A DNA stretch of 62,837 nt from Rhizobium tibeticum (GCF_900110205.1 NZ_FOCV01000035.1:1-62837), one strand, 5' to 3'. Positions 1 to 9,172 are shown, numbered from the stretch's first letter. Notes: a model not told the origin generated them from the sequence alone. Program-made: numbers and translations.

Positions 1-60
1 GTCTATGCCTCCCTCGTCCAGGGCGACAAGGGCGAGCACAAACTCATCTGGTCCCGCTAA
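1..60 (+). CDS. DUF736 family protein, C-terminal end (cut by window edge)
   Basis: Frame 1 from the first base reads an uninterrupted 19-residue tail ending in LIWSR and a TAA stop. The ending ASLVQGDKGEHKLIWSR is the usual C-terminus of DUF736 proteins, which are about 100-120 residues long and common on rhizobial plasmids, often near replication or transfer genes. The function of the family is not established. Only the end is in the window, so start and integrity cannot be judged. A second, truncated DUF736 start lies about 100 bp away on the opposite strand. Confidence 0.75.
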   Translation, partial: VYASLVQGDKGEHKLIWSR

Positions 61-158
61 ACAACAACCAAGGCGTCCCGCTCGCCGCGGGGCGCTTATC
101 TCCTCCCCCCGGAATTATGCGAAGAGAAATCCGCCGAAATCACCGGCAAATCCGGCCT

Positions 159-347
159 TCAGCGACCGACACTCTGCATAATCACGTTCTCAGCATAATC
201 GACATTGCCGGCCAGCACCCGGAAGTCCGGGGCGCCTTCGGAGGCGCGTTCGACCCTGACGATCTTTGCCTTGACGTTGAGGTTGAGGGTCTTGATGGTG
301 CCGGTGAAGCCGTCTGTTGAGGCGGTGAAGGAGCCGATGGTAGCCAT
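159..347 (-). pseudogene. Truncated DUF736 gene (N-terminal fragment)
   Basis: The frame starts MATIGSFTASTDGFTGTI with an AAGGA-type ribosome site a few bases upstream (the ORF could be opened further upstream, but MATIG is the family's usual start). Residues 1 to about 47, through DFRVLAG, match the N-terminal half of DUF736. The remaining 15 residues are unrelated and run into a stop, so the C-terminal half, including the LIWSR ending, is missing. It therefore looks like a rearrangement relic. The intact-looking C-terminus at position 1-60 is on the other strand and belongs to a different copy or to an inverted piece. Confidence 0.65.
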
Positions 348-1483
348 TGTCGCATTCCTTTTCTGTTGCTCGAGCCGCGCCCATCGCGGTCTCGATGGCT
401 GTCGATCAGACCGGCGACGATCGGCCCGCACCCGCAGGGCCGCAACGAAGTGGAGGACGGCCATGGGCCGAGGCTTTCTTGGTTATCGCGGGGAATGACG
501 CCGATCCGGGGTCCCCGCGTGACCTGTCACGTGGGGTGGTCGCCGTCAGGGGAAGAAAACGAGCCGGCCGTTGCGGGAGGACGATCGAGCCGAGCAGCGT
601 GAGGCGTTCTCCGGTCAGACATGCCCCATCGAGACCGCACTGGGCGTGCCTTGCGCAAAGATTGAAGGGATAGAGAATGGCGGATCCAGGCGCGCCAGGA
701 TCGAGGCTGCGACACCCGCGCGTGTCATTTCCCCCTCTGAGGCGAGCTTAGGATCAGGAATGCGTGATACCAGCGAGCCTTCGGGCTGTGTCGGCATTTT
801 TGACTGTGAGTGCGATTTTCTGAGGAAGGCAGGACTGAAACTGAGCGGCGTGGTCGACTCGAAATGCCTTGTCGAGCTCAATCCGATTGTACTCGTCGAG
901 AATGATCCAGCAGGAAAATCCAGGCCCGGCACGACGGCATTCCATTCGACCGATGGCGAGCAAAAGCCAATCCGCGTCGTGCAATTGCGATGTGATGGGG
1001 GAAACAGAAACACAGTCCCGGGCACCGCCACCGTGCGACGACAACGCAAACGCGGCTCGCCTTGCGACCGGACTTGTCACCCGCGGTCGCTTGGCGCTTC
1101 CGCAGGTTGCCCAGGCTCAAGCATTGTCGGCCCTCGCTACTATCCTCGAGACCGATCATAGGTTCCTGATGGATTTCTTCGGCAGCACCCATCAGGCCGT
1201 ATGTAACGATGTGGGAACGACCAATCAGCTTGTGTATTGGTCGGCGGCCAGAATGACGAGCTTGTCTTTACCGCGCTTCGTTTCCCCTCGAAGCGCGCCT
1301 CATATCTGAGAAAGGAATTGCTTCATTGCCAAGCCTCCACTGAATTACCTATAACACGTATTCTATGCAATTTATGTAATTGGGAAGCTGTCGTCGCGGA
1401 GAGCTGTTCCTGTCAATCAGGGGCCGGAACCTCTGTTGCGCTATTCCTGACTTTTGCCCCTTCTTACACGTTGGATTGACCTC
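348..1483. other. Long stretch without a supported gene
   Basis: Open frames occur on both strands (up to about 196 codons at 571-1161) but they overlap one another, lack good ribosome sites, and give translations rich in R, S, P and C that I cannot match to any family. The segment 1000-1200 has a fairly protein-like plus-strand reading, but no recognisable motif. I interpret the stretch as non-coding or decayed sequence between the DUF736 fragments and the Nudix gene. Confidence 0.4.
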
Positions 1484-1945
1484 ATGGCTGAAATTCCCAT
1501 CCGTTGCTTTGCTGTATCGGTCGTTCTTCTCCGTGCTACAGGCGCTGAAAACCGAGTGCTGCTTCTGCGTCGAAATCACACGTTGATTGGCGAATGGTGC
1601 CAGATCGCCGGCGGCATCGAGGACGGTGAGAAGGCATGGGAAGCCGCGCTACGCGAGGTCAAAGAAGAAACCGGCTTGAACTGTGATCGCCTCTATTCGG
1701 CAGACATATGCGAGCAATTCTATGAGGTCGATCGCGATGCTATCAGCATGCTACCGGTTTTCGTTGGCTTCGTAGATGCTGGGGCAACTGTGGTCATCAA
1801 TGACGAACATAGCGAATTTCGTTGGGTTTCATTCGAGGAGGCCTTGAGGATGGTGCCGTTCGCAGGCCAGCGCCATGTTCTGAAACACGTGGAGGCCGAG
1901 TTTGCGCAACGGGAGCCTGTGCGCCATCTGCTCATCCATGGGTGA
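1484..1945 (+). CDS. Nudix hydrolase
   Basis: The 153-residue protein contains a perfect Nudix box, G-x5-E-x7-REVKEETGL, at about residues 46-68. This is the metal-binding catalytic helix of enzymes that hydrolyse nucleoside diphosphates linked to another moiety. The fold is otherwise unadorned, so it is a small stand-alone housecleaning-type hydrolase, probably cytoplasmic. The exact substrate (oxidised dNTP, ADP-sugar and so on) cannot be read from the motif. An in-frame start 30 bp upstream exists, but MAEIPIRCFAV is the more natural N-terminus for the family. The gene stands alone, followed by the oppositely oriented CMD operon. Confidence 0.85.
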   Translation: MAEIPIRCFAVSVVLLRATGAENRVLLLRRNHTLIGEWCQIAGGIEDGEKAWEAALREVKEETGLNCDRLYSADICEQFYEVDRDAISMLPVFVGFVDAGATVVINDEHSEFRWVSFEEALRMVPFAGQRHVLKHVEAEFAQREPVRHLLIHG

Positions 1946-2023
1946 CTGCAAATATCCCGCAGACTGTGTGGGTCGCGGCGGCGGCCCGCCGACGGTTCTC
2001 GGCCCCTTGCGCCGGCGATCCAT

Positions 2024-2599
2024 CTAATCCTTCATCGGCTCGCCGAGCGTATGCATCAGGCGGTTCGCCCAGCCGAAGATGGCTGACGAGAGAACGAGAT
2101 CGAGAGCTTCCAGTTCATCGAGACCGACATCTGCTAGCGCCTGCGCGTCGGCCGCCGTCGCTTCAGGCGGCGTTATCGACAGCCGTGCCGATAAGTCGAA
2201 GATCGCCTGGAGATGCTCGTCGAGCGTCGCCTCGAGACCGTCGGCAAACACCGCTTCGATGACGTCCGTGCGTTTCGTCAGGTTGTTGAACCGGGATGCG
2301 TGGACGGCGGCGCAGTAGACGCAGCGGTTGACGACGGACGCGGCGACTGCACCCAGTTCGCGTTCGCTCGCCGCCAGCCCATCTTTTCCATACATGATGA
2401 GGTTGAAAAGTGGTGAGCGAACCGCGAGCGTCTCGGGGTCGTGCGCCAGAGTGAGCACATAGGGCGAGATGCCCTTGTTGGACGGCGTCGTCTGCATCGC
2501 CGCATGCTGCTCGTCGGTGGCGGTCGCGAAATCGACTGGAACCACGTAGGGCTGCCAGCGCGGCACCGTGGTGGTGAATGTGTGGACCACCTCGCTCAT
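2024..2599 (-). CDS. Alkylhydroperoxidase (AhpD/CMD) domain protein, Avi_7169-type
   Basis: This 191-residue protein has the carboxymuconolactone-decarboxylase (CMD) fold seen in AhpD-type peroxidases. Its active-site signature is CVYCAAVH, a CxxC redox pair followed by histidine, at about residues 92-99. It matches the family called alkylhydroperoxidase domain protein Avi_7169, which normally travels with an Avi_7170 CMD protein. That is the case here: the upstream gene overlaps it by four bases (ATGA), so the two are translationally coupled. The expected role is thiol-based peroxide reduction or a related redox step in the module that contains the divergent monooxygenase and importer. The real substrate is unknown. 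Confidence 0.85.
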   Translation of the reverse strand: MSEVVHTFTTTVPRWQPYVVPVDFATATDEQHAAMQTTPSNKGISPYVLTLAHDPETLAVRSPLFNLIMYGKDGLAASERELGAVAASVVNRCVYCAAVHASRFNNLTKRTDVIEAVFADGLEATLDEHLQAIFDLSARLSITPPEATAADAQALADVGLDELEALDLVLSSAIFGWANRLMHTLGEPMKD

Positions 2600-3078
2600 C
2601 GCATTTCTCCAAGCAGCTTCAGGCCCGCAAGAACGCGCACCTGGTAGTTGACGAAGGCCGAAAGCTCCGCAAGCCGGACGATGTCTGCGTCGGTTACGCC
2701 GACCTGGCGCAGCGCCTCCACATGGGCACGCGTGGCGTCGCGGGGCGCGACCGTGAGCCTGTCGGCGTAACGGACGATCTCCGCGGTACGCGGGTCCGGC
2801 ACGTTCGTGTCGGGCTTGGAGAGCAAAGCGGTCGCCCCTTCATCGGCGCGGGCGACCAGGGTGTCGTAGTGGCTTGCTAGCGCCGGGCTGCGGTTATGGC
2901 GCGCCATGCGGGCGGCGAGCGCGGCTCTGAGCCCGTGGGACAGGCCGCCGGGATCGCGTGGCAGAAGCACGGCGTCGTGTGCCGCCTGGCTCAGGCGCAG
3001 GATCTCTGCGCGTTTCTCCATGGCTTGCGCGAGCGCGGAGCCCGGTCTTGCGGAGACGAGGGTTTCGATGAGTGTCAA
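2596..3078 (-). CDS. CMD domain protein, Avi_7170-type
   Basis: This 160-residue protein belongs to the second CMD family of the Avi_7169/Avi_7170 pair. It is helical and lacks the CxxC motif of its partner, so it is probably a structural or regulatory subunit, or an enzyme with different chemistry. It is the first gene of the two-gene minus-strand operon and is divergent from the lysR gene across a 160-bp intergenic region with inverted repeats. A LysR-type regulator in this position usually controls both directions. Function is by family and context only. Confidence 0.8.
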   Translation of the reverse strand: MTLIETLVSARPGSALAQAMEKRAEILRLSQAAHDAVLLPRDPGGLSHGLRAALAARMARHNRSPALASHYDTLVARADEGATALLSKPDTNVPDPRTAEIVRYADRLTVAPRDATRAHVEALRQVGVTDADIVRLAELSAFVNYQVRVLAGLKLLGEMR

Positions 3079-3193
3079 AACAAGCTCCTCAGTACGTCAA
3101 AGGCATGCGACCTAGGTAGGCGCGGCATCTCATTATGTCAAATGGTAATGAATGGTCGCGTTTGATGCGAAATTTTTATCTATTCCCAATCGC

Positions 3194-3222
3194 CAATTGA
3201 GAATTGTCATGCTTTACTGACA
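3194..3222. promoter_or_regulatory. Inverted repeats upstream of lysR (candidate LysR operator)
   Basis: CAATT-GAG-AATTG (3194-3206) directly abuts TGTCA-N8-TGACA (3205-3222). Both are dyads and end only 16 bp before the lysR start codon, in the lysR/CMD divergent region. LysR regulators bind T-N11-A dyads in such places and often repress themselves from there. Binding is an inference. Confidence 0.45.
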
Positions 3223-3238
3223 TGAAGGAGGGTGTTTA

Positions 3239-4237
3239 ATGTCTATTATGCATTCTAACTCTTTTGATATTCGGCAGCTCGAAGCCTTTGCGGCGGTGAT
3301 GTCGGCGGGCAGCGTGACCGGGGCGGCACGGCTGCTTGGCCGATCGCAGCCCGCCGTCACCAGGCTGATCCAGGATCTGGAAGCTGACATCGGCTACGCG
3401 CTCCTGCACCGAAGCGGGCCGCGCATCACGCCGACGTCGCGTGGTCTCCTTTTTCACGCCGAGGTGGAACGCCATCTCGCAAGCCTGACGCACATCCGCG
3501 AGCGGGCGAACGCTATCGGTCTTGAGGAGCCATTGTCGTTGACGATCGCGGCCACTCCCTCGCTTGCGGCCGGCGTTCTGCCTGAGGCGATCGCGGCAGT
3601 CGCCCCGAACCTGCTTCCCCGCCATCTTCATGTGCAGGCGCTGGCGGCCGAGAATGTCGTGCAGGCGGTGCTCGCCCGCTCGGCAGACTTCGGGATCGCA
3701 AGCCTACCGCTGGAACACCCTGGCCTCGACGTCCACTGGGTCGCCGACGCACCATGCGTTGTCGCCCTCGCCGCGAGCGATCCGCTCGCCGACCATGACG
3801 TGGTGCGCCTTGCCGATCTTGCCGACCGCCGTATCATCACCCTGGCGAACCCATATCGTTTGCGACACCGCGTCGACGAGGCCCTTGAAAAGGTGGGCGT
3901 CATGCCGCAGCGGATGATTGACGTCAACGCCTCGATGACGGCCCTCACGATGGTCCGTGCCGGACTGGGAGCCGCCATTGTCGAGCCGGCGACCGTCGTT
4001 GGCGTTCCGCTCGAGGGTATCGTGGTGCGCGTGCTCGACCACACGATCCCCTTCCTCTTTGGCGCGATCTCGCCTGCCGCGATGCCGCTCACCCCGACCG
4101 TCGCCGCCGTGATCGAGGCGGCGCGCGCAGTGGCTCTGGCGATGCCCGGTTGCCGACTGCATGAGTCGGGCGGCGTCGAGGCCTTGGCCGACACCGTCTA
4201 CGGACAAACCCCGCCGCCTGGAGGAATGCTGTCATGA
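3239..4237 (+). CDS. LysR-family transcriptional regulator
   Basis: The 332-residue protein has the N-terminal winged helix-turn-helix of LysR regulators at about residues 10-70 (AAVMSAGSVTGAARLLGRSQ, with QPAVTRLI as recognition helix). A periplasmic-binding-like effector domain follows at about 98-310. The AAGGAGGG ribosome site lies eight bases before the ATG. It is the first gene of a plus-strand operon: its stop overlaps the monooxygenase start (ATGA), and it faces the CMD pair. It most likely senses the compound taken up by the downstream importer and controls both transcription units. Effector unknown. Confidence 0.93.
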   Translation: MSIMHSNSFDIRQLEAFAAVMSAGSVTGAARLLGRSQPAVTRLIQDLEADIGYALLHRSGPRITPTSRGLLFHAEVERHLASLTHIRERANAIGLEEPLSLTIAATPSLAAGVLPEAIAAVAPNLLPRHLHVQALAAENVVQAVLARSADFGIASLPLEHPGLDVHWVADAPCVVALAASDPLADHDVVRLADLADRRIITLANPYRLRHRVDEALEKVGVMPQRMIDVNASMTALTMVRAGLGAAIVEPATVVGVPLEGIVVRVLDHTIPFLFGAISPAAMPLTPTVAAVIEAARAVALAMPGCRLHESGGVEALADTVYGQTPPPGGMLS

Positions 4238-5715
4238 GCGACCTGTCCTCTTTTCCGAATGGACTCGACGCCCTTGCAGCACGCCTGCGGCAGGATCTCG
4301 CCTGGCTGGAACTCCCTGCCAAGTCCTGGGTCCCTCCCCGCGACGTCGATGGCCAACGCGTCGTCGACGTCGTGATCATTGGCGGGGGCATGGCCGGGCT
4401 CGTCGCTTCGGGCATGCTGAAGCGGCTCGGTGTCGCCAACCACGTTGTCCTCGACAAGGCGCCCGCCGGTCGGGAAGGTCCGTGGGTCACCTTCGCGCGG
4501 ATGCGAACACTCCGCTCGCCTAAGCAGTTGACCGGACCGGCGATGGGGCTGCCGGCCCTCACGTTCCGCGCCTACTATGAGGCGCTGCATGGCCGCGAAG
4601 CTTGGGTCGCGCTCGACAGGGCGCCGCGCGAGACGTGGATGGACTACCTGGTCTGGTACCGCCGCGTGCTCGACCTGCCGGTGCGCAACGGGGTCACCGC
4701 CGATGCTATCCTCCCGCGCGCCGACGGCATGCTCGACATCGTATGCCGCCAGGCCGGCCGCACCGAAACGATGATCGCCCGCCACCTAGTGCTCGCAACG
4801 GGCCGCGACGGTCTCGGCGGACCGTTCGTTCCTCCCATCGCCGACGACATCGAGCGCACGTTCTGGGCCCACACCGCCGACGCTATCGATTTTGCCGCGC
4901 TCCGCGGCAAGCGGATCGGCGTGGTGGGAGCCGGCGCTTCGGCGATGGACAACGCCGCCACCGCGCTCGAGGCCGGGGCGGGGCGGCTCGACCTGTTCGT
5001 GCGCAGGACGGATCTGCCACGGATCAACAAGTTCACCGGCATCGGCAGCCAGGGCGTGGTGCACGGCTTCGCCGGCCTGCCCGACGACTGGAAGTGGCGC
5101 TTCCTCAACTACGCAATGCGCGAGCAGACGCCGCCGCCACGGCCGAGCGTCCTGCGCGTCAGCGCCTTCCCGCAGGCCCATCTCCATCTGGAAAGCCCAA
5201 TCGCCGGGTTGGAGCAGGACGGCGATCACGTCGTGGTGACGACGCCGAAGGGCCGCTATCCCGTCGACTTCCTGATCTTCGGTACCGGCTTCAAGATCGA
5301 GCTGACGAACCGGCCGGAGCTCGCCGCCGTCGCTCCTTACATCCGCCTATGGCGGAACCGCTTCCCCGTGCCCGCGGGCATGGGGAACGGCGAGCTCGAA
5401 GCCTCGCCCGACCTCGGAGACGCGTTCGAGTTCCTCGAGGCCGAGCCGGGTGCATGCCCGGCGCTCTCCCGGATACATTGCTTCAACTTTCCGGCGACGC
5501 TGAGCCATGGCAAGCTCACGGGCGACATTCCCGCGATCAGCGAAGGCGCCGACCGGCTCGCGCGCGGCATCGTCAGGGCCCTCTTCGTCGCCGACCGCGA
5601 GCGCCATTTCGCCGATCTGCAAGCCTTCGACACGCCCGAGCTGCTCGGAGACGAATGGGCGGACGACGAGACTGAAACGCTTTCCGAACGACCTTCCGAA
5701 AGGATACCGACCTGA
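4234..5715 (+). CDS. Flavin-containing monooxygenase-like NAD(P)/FAD oxidoreductase
   Basis: The 493-residue protein has two dinucleotide-binding motifs. The FAD motif is IIGGGMAGL at about residue 49 and the NADPH motif is GVVGAGASA at about residue 229. This arrangement is typical of class B flavoprotein monooxygenases, which oxygenate N, S or ketone groups, and the length is normal for the group. The gene overlaps lysR by four bases and is followed after one base by the importer ATPase gene. A plausible job is therefore the first oxidative attack on the imported solute. Substrate class cannot be assigned from sequence alone. Confidence 0.85.
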   Translation: MSDLSSFPNGLDALAARLRQDLAWLELPAKSWVPPRDVDGQRVVDVVIIGGGMAGLVASGMLKRLGVANHVVLDKAPAGREGPWVTFARMRTLRSPKQLTGPAMGLPALTFRAYYEALHGREAWVALDRAPRETWMDYLVWYRRVLDLPVRNGVTADAILPRADGMLDIVCRQAGRTETMIARHLVLATGRDGLGGPFVPPIADDIERTFWAHTADAIDFAALRGKRIGVVGAGASAMDNAATALEAGAGRLDLFVRRTDLPRINKFTGIGSQGVVHGFAGLPDDWKWRFLNYAMREQTPPPRPSVLRVSAFPQAHLHLESPIAGLEQDGDHVVVTTPKGRYPVDFLIFGTGFKIELTNRPELAAVAPYIRLWRNRFPVPAGMGNGELEASPDLGDAFEFLEAEPGACPALSRIHCFNFPATLSHGKLTGDIPAISEGADRLARGIVRALFVADRERHFADLQAFDTPELLGDEWADDETETLSERPSERIPT

Positions 5716-5716
5716 A

Positions 5717-6457
5717 ATGCTTGAGCTCAAGAACATAAAGCTGTCCTACGGAAGCACGCAGATCCTGAACGGCGTCGATCTCTCGGTGAAACGCGGCGAC
5801 GTCGTGTCGATCATCGGCCCGAGCGGCACCGGCAAGACGACGCTGCTGAAGTGCATCAACTACCTGGTGAAGCCGGCGTCGGGCACCATCGCGTTCGACA
5901 AGATCAAGATGGACTACCAGCAGGCGGACAAGAATGCGATCCAGGCTATCCGGCTCCGGACGGCCATGGTCTTCCAGCAGTTCAACGTCTTCAAGAACAT
6001 GACCGTCATTCAGAACGTCATGGATCCCCTCGTGGTCGTGCAGCGCAAATCCAAGGACGAGGCGCGCGCGATCGCCAAGCAGGAGCTGGAGCGCGTCGGC
6101 CTGTCCGACAAGCTGGACAACTACCCGTCCCAGCTCTCCGGCGGCCAGCTTCAGCGCACCGGCATCGCGCGTGCGCTGGCGGTCAAGCCGGATGTGATGC
6201 TCTTCGACGAGCCGACGTCATCGCTCGACCCGGAACTCGTCGGCGAGGTTCTGAAGGTGATCAAGGACGTCACGTCTTCGGGGATCACCTCGCTGCTCGT
6301 CACCCACGAGATGCAGTTCGCAAAGAACATCTCGAACCGCATCGTCTTCATGGATCGGGGCGTCGTCGCCGCCGACGGCAGCCCGGCCGAGATCTTCGAG
6401 TCGCCCTCCAACCCGCGCCTCGCGCAGTTCCTCAGTTCCGAACACTCCCTCCAGTAG
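5717..6457 (+). CDS. Amino-acid-type ABC transporter ATP-binding protein
   Basis: This 246-residue ATPase is of the polar amino acid uptake (HisP/GlnQ) type. It shows Walker A GPSGTGKTT (about 34-42), the signature LSGGQ (about 140), Walker B VMLFDEPTS and the switch histidine in THEMQF. The ATG at 5717 is chosen because the longer frame upstream lies inside the monooxygenase gene, and this start sits one base after that gene's stop. It energises the two permeases encoded downstream, in the inner membrane. The operon places the importer with a monooxygenase and LysR regulator. Confidence 0.92.
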   Translation: MLELKNIKLSYGSTQILNGVDLSVKRGDVVSIIGPSGTGKTTLLKCINYLVKPASGTIAFDKIKMDYQQADKNAIQAIRLRTAMVFQQFNVFKNMTVIQNVMDPLVVVQRKSKDEARAIAKQELERVGLSDKLDNYPSQLSGGQLQRTGIARALAVKPDVMLFDEPTSSLDPELVGEVLKVIKDVTSSGITSLLVTHEMQFAKNISNRIVFMDRGVVAADGSPAEIFESPSNPRLAQFLSSEHSLQ

Positions 6458-6472
6458 AGAAAGGTGCCTGAC

Positions 6473-7297
6473 GTGTCTCCCATCAAGTCAACTTCCCGCC
6501 GTACCTTCGGCCTCGCCGTAGCCGGCGTCGCCATCGCCCTCGCAACCTCGGGCGTATCCCATGCCCAGGACGTTCGTACGATCAAGATCGCCACGGCGGC
6601 CGAATCCAAGCCGCTCTCTTGGGGCGCGATCGGAGTCGAGCCGCAGGGCTACGAGCCCGACGTGCTGAAGGCGATCAACGCCAAGCTGCCCCAGTATAAG
6701 TTCGTGATGGAAGGCGCGGCCGACATCGCGCAGGAAACAGGCCTTGCCACCGGCAAGTACGACATCGCGACCGGCGGCTACTATCGGGCGCCCGCTCGCG
6801 AAAAGCAGTTCCTCATTCCGGAGGCCCCGATGGGCGCCAGCCTGATCAAGATCTACAGCCGCAAGGACAGCAACATCAACGAGATGAAGGATCTGGTCGG
6901 CAAGAAGATCGTACCGGTAACGGCGGGCGGCGGCATCTACAAGTTCGCCACCCAGTGGCAGGAAAAGAACCCCGACTACAAGATCGAGATCACTGCATCG
7001 AGCGCTGGCGTCCCCTATCCGGACCGCCTGAAGGAAGTCCAGAATGGCAAGTACGACGCGCTAGTTCTGCCGTCGAACCTGGGCGAGCAGACCGTGATCG
7101 ACAATCAGAAGCTCGACATCAAGGCGAGCGAGCCGGTCGCCATCAACAATACCTACCTCCTGATCCACCGGTCGGAGGAGAACAAGGCCCTGGCCGACGA
7201 CATCAACAAGGTGCTCAAGGAACTGAAGGACGACGGCACGTTAGCCCAGATCTCGCAGAAGTGGTTCGGCGAGGACGTCACCAAGTACATCAAGTAA
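6473..7297 (+). CDS. ABC transporter substrate-binding protein, polar amino acid family
   Basis: This secreted solute-binding protein of about 274 residues has a signal region with a basic start, a hydrophobic stretch FGLAVAGVAIALATSG and an AQD cleavage zone. A family-3 (polar amino acid) binding fold follows. The GTG at 6473 is preferred to the GTG at 6464 because the AGAGAAAGG ribosome site lies eight bases before it. It should capture the solute in the periplasm and deliver it to the two permeases that follow. The ligand need not be an amino acid, since related systems linked to monooxygenases and CMD proteins import modified or sulfur-containing compounds. Confidence 0.88.
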   Translation: MSPIKSTSRRTFGLAVAGVAIALATSGVSHAQDVRTIKIATAAESKPLSWGAIGVEPQGYEPDVLKAINAKLPQYKFVMEGAADIAQETGLATGKYDIATGGYYRAPAREKQFLIPEAPMGASLIKIYSRKDSNINEMKDLVGKKIVPVTAGGGIYKFATQWQEKNPDYKIEITASSAGVPYPDRLKEVQNGKYDALVLPSNLGEQTVIDNQKLDIKASEPVAINNTYLLIHRSEENKALADDINKVLKELKDDGTLAQISQKWFGEDVTKYIK

Positions 7298-7346
7298 CAG
7301 GCCCGCCGACGATCAAGGCAAAGTTTGCAAGAAGGAGTGTTCCAAG

Positions 7347-8057
7347 GTGGACCTTTCCATAATGATCCCCGAGCTGCTCAAGGCGTTGCCGCTGACGCTC
7401 GCGATCACGTTTACTGCCATGATCGTCGGCTTCTGCCTGGCTTTGCTTGCGACGACGTTCCGGGTTCGCAGGACGCCCGTGGTCTGCCAACTGGCAGACC
7501 TCTACGTGTCCTACGCCCGGAGCGTTCCCGTCGTGCTCCAGTTGTTCGTCGCCTTCTATGGGCTTCCGTTGGTGGTCGGCCTGTTTGAGATCGAGGATTT
7601 CGTGTCGCCCAACGTAGCTGCGATGGTCGGTCTCAGCCTCTACCATGGCGGCTATCTGTCGGAAGTCATGCGACCGGCATACCTTGCCGTCGATCGTGGC
7701 CAGCACGACGCGGCCGACAGCCTGGGATATTCCTTCCTTCGGAAAATCACTCGCGTCGTGGGCCCTCAGGCCGTGCACATCGCATTGCCCGGCTATGGCA
7801 ACTCCATCATTTACCTGATCCACAATGTCGCGTTGGTCATGTACATCGGGGCGGCGGACGTGATGGCGACCGCCCACCTGGTCATGGAGCGGGACTACAA
7901 CCAATACCAGTTCGAGACGTATCTCGTGCTGGCGGTGATCTATTCGGTGCTTTGCCTGGTGGCGTGGCTCGTCGTGCGCTTCTTCGAGCTTCGTTCATCG
8001 AAGTTCGCGCCGAAGGCGGCGACGCCGGCGAGAACCACCGTCATGGCAAGCGTCTGA
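7347..8057 (+). CDS. Amino-acid-type ABC transporter permease
   Basis: This 236-residue inner-membrane permease is of the HisM/GlnP type. About five membrane segments are visible, and the EAA-type loop DAADSLGYSF, which docks the ATPase, is near residue 120. Translation starts at GTG with the ribosome site AAGGAG about eight bases upstream. It is the first of two tandem permeases that would form a heterodimer with the ATPase and binding protein encoded just upstream. The C-terminal tail is basic and cytoplasmic. Confidence 0.9.
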   Translation: MDLSIMIPELLKALPLTLAITFTAMIVGFCLALLATTFRVRRTPVVCQLADLYVSYARSVPVVLQLFVAFYGLPLVVGLFEIEDFVSPNVAAMVGLSLYHGGYLSEVMRPAYLAVDRGQHDAADSLGYSFLRKITRVVGPQAVHIALPGYGNSIIYLIHNVALVMYIGAADVMATAHLVMERDYNQYQFETYLVLAVIYSVLCLVAWLVVRFFELRSSKFAPKAATPARTTVMASV

Positions 8058-8076
8058 TCGAAGAGAGGGTCACCAC

Positions 8077-8769
8077 ATGTTCGATATCGAAGTCTTGCTC
8101 CCGGACCTTTGGAGCATCCTCAGCGCAGTGCCCGTGACGCTCGCCATGGCGCTCGCGATCTTCGTCCTCTCCACGATCATCGGCAGCCTGTTTGCGATGG
8201 TCGAATACAGGCGGATACCGGTGCTGCGGGAGCTCGTCGTGGCCTACAAGGTCGCCTTCAAGGGCGTGCCGATGGTCATCGTGATCTTCCTCTCGTACTA
8301 CGGTCTTCCGCCGACCCTTCAGTTTCTGTCCTCCCTGATCGGGGTGGAGTTCAACGGTCACTCGACACCCAACTGGATCACGCTCATCGTCGCGTTGACC
8401 GCCTGCGTCGCCGCGTTCCAGGCGGAGGTCGTGAAGGGTGCCCTGAACTCCTTCGACACCGGCCAGGCTGACGCTGCCTATTCGCTGGGATACCGACGCG
8501 GCCAAGTTTTCCGACGGATCATGCTTCCCCAGGTGATCGTCGCGGCGATTCCTGACCTCGCCAACTCGTTCATGGTGATCATGAAGGCGCTTTCCCTCGG
8601 ATTTGCCATCGAGGTCGTTGACATCTTCGCGCAGTCCCAATTGACCGCCGCGCTGAATTTTTACTACCTCGAAGCCTTTGTGATCGCCGTCGTGATCTAC
8701 ATGGTCATCGCCTATGTCGTCACATATGCCGCCGACAGGATGGAACGAGCGCTTAGAGTATGGGCCTGA
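8077..8769 (+). CDS. Amino-acid-type ABC transporter permease
   Basis: This is the second permease of the importer, 230 residues with several membrane helices. Its EAA loop near residue 130 (DAAYSLGYRRG) closely resembles that of the preceding permease. It starts 19 bp after that gene with a GAGAGGG ribosome site. It closes the plus-strand operon lysR-monooxygenase-ATPase-binding protein-permease-permease. No clear intrinsic terminator follows. Confidence 0.9.
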   Translation: MFDIEVLLPDLWSILSAVPVTLAMALAIFVLSTIIGSLFAMVEYRRIPVLRELVVAYKVAFKGVPMVIVIFLSYYGLPPTLQFLSSLIGVEFNGHSTPNWITLIVALTACVAAFQAEVVKGALNSFDTGQADAAYSLGYRRGQVFRRIMLPQVIVAAIPDLANSFMVIMKALSLGFAIEVVDIFAQSQLTAALNFYYLEAFVIAVVIYMVIAYVVTYAADRMERALRVWA

Positions 8770-9172
8770 CTGCTCGAATTATAAGTTCCGATGCTTTTTG
8801 TCAGGTCTGGCAGTTCGCCCCGGGACTAAAGGGTCCATGTGGGATCATCGAAATCAGTCGTGTACGGCCATGCCCCACCACCCTTCACGAGAATTGAAGT
8901 GACCGTAGTAGGCTCCTCGAGGCAGTGACAACATTGGGCGCGGATCGCTCCTCACTGAAAGAGATAGATGCGGTCCCTTCTTCTTCGGGGCGGCTGGCCA
9001 CTTCCACATTAAATCCGGATCGACGGCGGGACTGATTGGATCGGGCTGGCTCTATCGCCGCTTCCGCGCCGACCGCTTCCTCATTTCCATCGCCAGTCGC
9101 GCCGGTCTGCATCAGCCAGAAGTTGGGCGGCATCGGGAACGCCAAGTCCCTTGGTTGGCCTTCCTGCCGAAA
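8770..9172. other. Intergenic region between two convergent operons
   Basis: About 400 bp separate the end of the importer operon (plus) from the end of the sugar operon (minus). An 86-codon minus-strand frame at 8885-9145 has no recognisable domain and no convincing ribosome site. I see no clear terminator hairpin with a T-run. Confidence 0.4.

Noticed and set aside
571..1161. 196-codon plus-strand open frame
   Set aside because: It overlaps equally long minus-strand frames, has odd composition, no ribosome site and no family similarity that I can see.
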